Assembly: GCF_028621715.1 (NCBI RefSeq)
Contig: NZ_CP117466.1
Span: forward strand, 1,250,501-1,314,500
DNA from: Paracoccus marcusii
GTDB taxonomy: Bacteria; Pseudomonadota; Alphaproteobacteria; Rhodobacterales; Rhodobacteraceae
Reading direction: 5' to 3'
DNA length: 64,000 bases
Shown: in pieces, positions 62,235-64,000 of the stretch
How positions within the stretch are numbered: the first letter of the stretch is position 1
Layout of the letters: every line of letters begins with the position of its first letter
Made by a program: the position numbers and the translations under genes
The notes under the pieces: model-generated
What the model saw: the letters and a program-made list of their open reading frames with translations, nothing else
What the model was told of the DNA's origin: nothing
Databases searched by the model: none

Positions 62235-63760
62235 CGTGCCCGGTCCCTTTGCGGATCGGTCGCCATCAGGTCGTTCTCGGTGCCCACCAGCACCGGGGTC
62301 CCGGACAGGATGCCCGAAAAGCCCCGGATCGGTGCGCCGATGACGATGCCGCCCCCGTCGATCCGCAATTCGCGGATCGTGCGTTCGTGGTCCGACGTGC
62401 GCGTCTTGATGACCGCGATCGACTTCCGCACCTCTCCGTCGGCCTCGAAAAAGCGCAGCATCATCATCGTGTCGGCCAGATAGCTGATGTCCAGGTCCGA
62501 CCGCAGGTCGCCCGTCACCCCGTGCTGACCCAGGATCATCAGCGAGACCACGCCCTGCTGGGCCAGGTAGCTGAGCAGTTCGTGCATCTGCAGCACCAGG
62601 AAATTGTCGCTTGGCATCGCGTGCAGATAGGCGTTCAGGCTGTCGATCACGACCAGTCCGACATCGTCCTTCTCGACCGCGCTGCGGACGGCGCTGGCGA
62701 ACTCTCCGGGGGACAGTTCGGCCGGGTCGATCTGGCGGATCGTCAGCAGGCCGGCGTCGATGAACGGCTGCAGGTCCATGTTCAGCACCTTGGATCGGGT
62801 CATCAGCGTGGCCAGCCGTTCGTCGAACAGAAAATAGGCCGCCTTCTGGCCACGCTGCAGGGCCGAGATCATGCAGCGCACGGCGGTCGTCGTCTTGCCC
62901 ACCCCGGCAGGCCCCGCCAGCAGCGTGTTGGTTCCGGGAAACAGGCCGTCGCCCAGCAGCGCATCCAGACCGGCAAGCCCCGTGGTCACCGGTTCGGCCG
63001 AAAAGCGGCGGTGGTGATCGGCCGCGATCAGGCGCGGATAGACGCGGATGCCGCCACGTTCGATGGTAAAGTCGTGATAGCCGCCGTGATATTTCAGGCC
63101 ACGCATCTTGACGACCCTCAGCCTGCGGCGCTCCGAGCCGAAATCGTTGGCCAGCTGCTCCAGCGAGATGACGCCATGCGCGATCGAATGCAGTTGCAGG
63201 TCGCCGGGTTCGGCCGTGCGGTCGTCCAGCATCAGCACGGTGCAGTTCCGGCGCGCGAAGAAATGCTTCAACGCCAGGATCTGGCGGCGATAGCGCAGCG
63301 GGTTCTGCGCCAGCAGGCGCAGTTCCGACAGGCTGTCCAGCACCACGCGCACCGGATCGGTCCGGTCCACCAGATCGAAGATGCCGCGCACCGTCTCTCC
63401 CAGTTCCACCTCGCTGGGATGCAGAAGCGACTGTTCGTGGTCAATGCCGAACTCATCTTCGGCGATCATCTCGAAGACGTCGATGCCGTCCAACGTCAGG
63501 TCATGCGACCGCGCGACGGCCTGCAGCTCTGTCTCGGTCTCGGACAGGGTGATGTAGAGGCCGCGGTCACCCGCCTGGCGTCCCTCCATCAGGAACTTCA
63601 GCGCCAGCGTGGTCTTTCCCGATCCGGGCGTGCCCTCGACAAGATAAAGCCGCGATGGCGTCAGCCCGCCCAGCAGCACGGCATCCAGGCCGGGGGTTCC
63701 GGTGCGAAAGCGCGCGTCGATGTCCGCGCCTGCTGTTTCCTGGCTCATCTGCTGTCCCAT
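62231..63760 (-). CDS. kaiC: Two-domain KaiC-family ATPase
   Basis: 509 residues with two RecA-like KaiC domains. Walker A GTPGSGKTT is at 43-51 and GPAGVGKTT at 283-291. The catalytic acidic pair is SE (73-74, LSETE) in the first domain and DE (313-314, LFDERL) in the second, where cyanobacterial KaiC has EE. The phospho-site segment DISYLAD (424-430) keeps S426 at the position of Ser431 but has Tyr427 in place of Thr432. Start 63760 or 63748 (MSQE). First gene of the kaiC-kinase-receiver operon. No kaiB or kaiA is in the window. Confidence 0.92.
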   Translation of the reverse strand: MGQQMSQETAGADIDARFRTGTPGLDAVLLGGLTPSRLYLVEGTPGSGKTTLALKFLMEGRQAGDRGLYITLSETETELQAVARSHDLTLDGIDVFEMIAEDEFGIDHEQSLLHPSEVELGETVRGIFDLVDRTDPVRVVLDSLSELRLLAQNPLRYRRQILALKHFFARRNCTVLMLDDRTAEPGDLQLHSIAHGVISLEQLANDFGSERRRLRVVKMRGLKYHGGYHDFTIERGGIRVYPRLIAADHHRRFSAEPVTTGLAGLDALLGDGLFPGTNTLLAGPAGVGKTTTAVRCMISALQRGQKAAYFLFDERLATLMTRSKVLNMDLQPFIDAGLLTIRQIDPAELSPGEFASAVRSAVEKDDVGLVVIDSLNAYLHAMPSDNFLVLQMHELLSYLAQQGVVSLMILGQHGVTGDLRSDLDISYLADTMMMLRFFEADGEVRKSIAVIKTRTSDHERTIRELRIDGGGIVIGAPIRGFSGILSGTPVLVGTENDLMATDPQRDRAR

Positions 63761-64000
63761 GCCTTGGATGGTATCGGCCCGTGCGCGCCCCGGACACAAG
63801 GCGGATTCCTGTCCCGACCGGGTGCCGGTCGTCAAGCGCCAAAGGCGCAGTCTGATCGTCACGCCTAATCCGTCGCCGCGGACAGCTCCACCTGATAAAG
63901 GATGGTCCTGGCACGGGACCGGTGCCTGGACCGGGCTCAATGCCTTTCCGGATCATGGCGGCAACTGGCGCGCGATTTCTTGGGAACCCGGTTTACCGAA
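63761..64000. other. Upstream region of kaiC, to window end
   Basis: 240 bp without a recognisable gene. It probably holds the kaiC promoter; the AT-richer TTGATAAAGG-like patch is not convincing. The window ends here, so a gene in this direction cannot be excluded. Confidence 0.4.

Overview
The window reads as a stretch of chromosome from a GC-rich alphaproteobacterium of the Rhodobacteraceae, most likely Paracoccus or a close relative. This is inferred from gene content. It has a CcrM-type GANTC methyltransferase, a DUF1013/TrcR regulator, COQ9, a DciA-like DUF721 protein, DUF2794 and DUF484 proteins, the paired YcjX/YcjF proteins, ETF-ubiquinone oxidoreductase, and a 50-residue aa3 oxidase subunit IV close to the one I remember from Paracoccus denitrificans. 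No rRNA, tRNA, CRISPR array, prophage or insertion sequence was recognised. XerC here is the core-type recombinase, not an island integrase.

Layout. 1-5 kb: end of a ureidoglycolate lyase gene, rnhB, and ccrM behind a promoter with three GANTC sites; then on the minus strand a BLUF photoreceptor, an AlkB-type hydroxylase and mutY. 5-13.4 kb: DUF721, DsbA-like and mscL genes; ald with a divergent Lrp-type regulator; a secreted Asp/Gly/Ser repeat protein; rpsU; COQ9; a quinone oxidoreductase; RNase T2; trcR; a GlsB-type membrane protein. 13.4-25 kb: gabD; a minus-strand operon of ion channel, ThDP enzyme and P1/S58 peptidase; smpB; a sulfurtransferase and aromatic aminotransferase pair; a large OmpA-domain protein with a small coiled-coil partner; ubiA and rsmE. 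25-37 kb: DUF1127; the minus-strand set fsa, DUF484, xerC, msrA, prmA; priA; a lytic transglycosylase; a histone-H1-like Lys/Ala-rich protein; an L,D-transpeptidase; an MFS exporter.

37-50 kb: nadE; an 18-repeat MORN protein; a GNAT acetyltransferase; the ycjX-ycjF pair; hrpB, which carries an odd internal palindrome; DUF2794; two tandem I78-like lipoproteins; a TetR regulator; a glutamate dehydrogenase family gene; a Sua5-type tRNA t6A gene. 50-59 kb: an acyl-CoA dehydrogenase coupled to an MBL hydrolase; oxidase subunit IV; a lipoprotein; azlC-azlD; a GNAT; greA with a hairpin in its leader; ETF-QO. 59-64 kb: small orphan genes next to a three-gene signalling cassette (two-domain KaiC, HWE-type PAS histidine kinase, single-domain response regulator) with no kaiB in view.

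Genes are packed very tightly. Many operon partners overlap by ATGA or GTGA. Four convergent pairs end on one shared CTAG, so both TAG stop codons use the same four bases. The items most worth a second look are the KaiC cassette, the shared CTAG stops, the palindrome inside hrpB, the BLUF gene with its upstream palindrome, and the GANTC cluster before ccrM.
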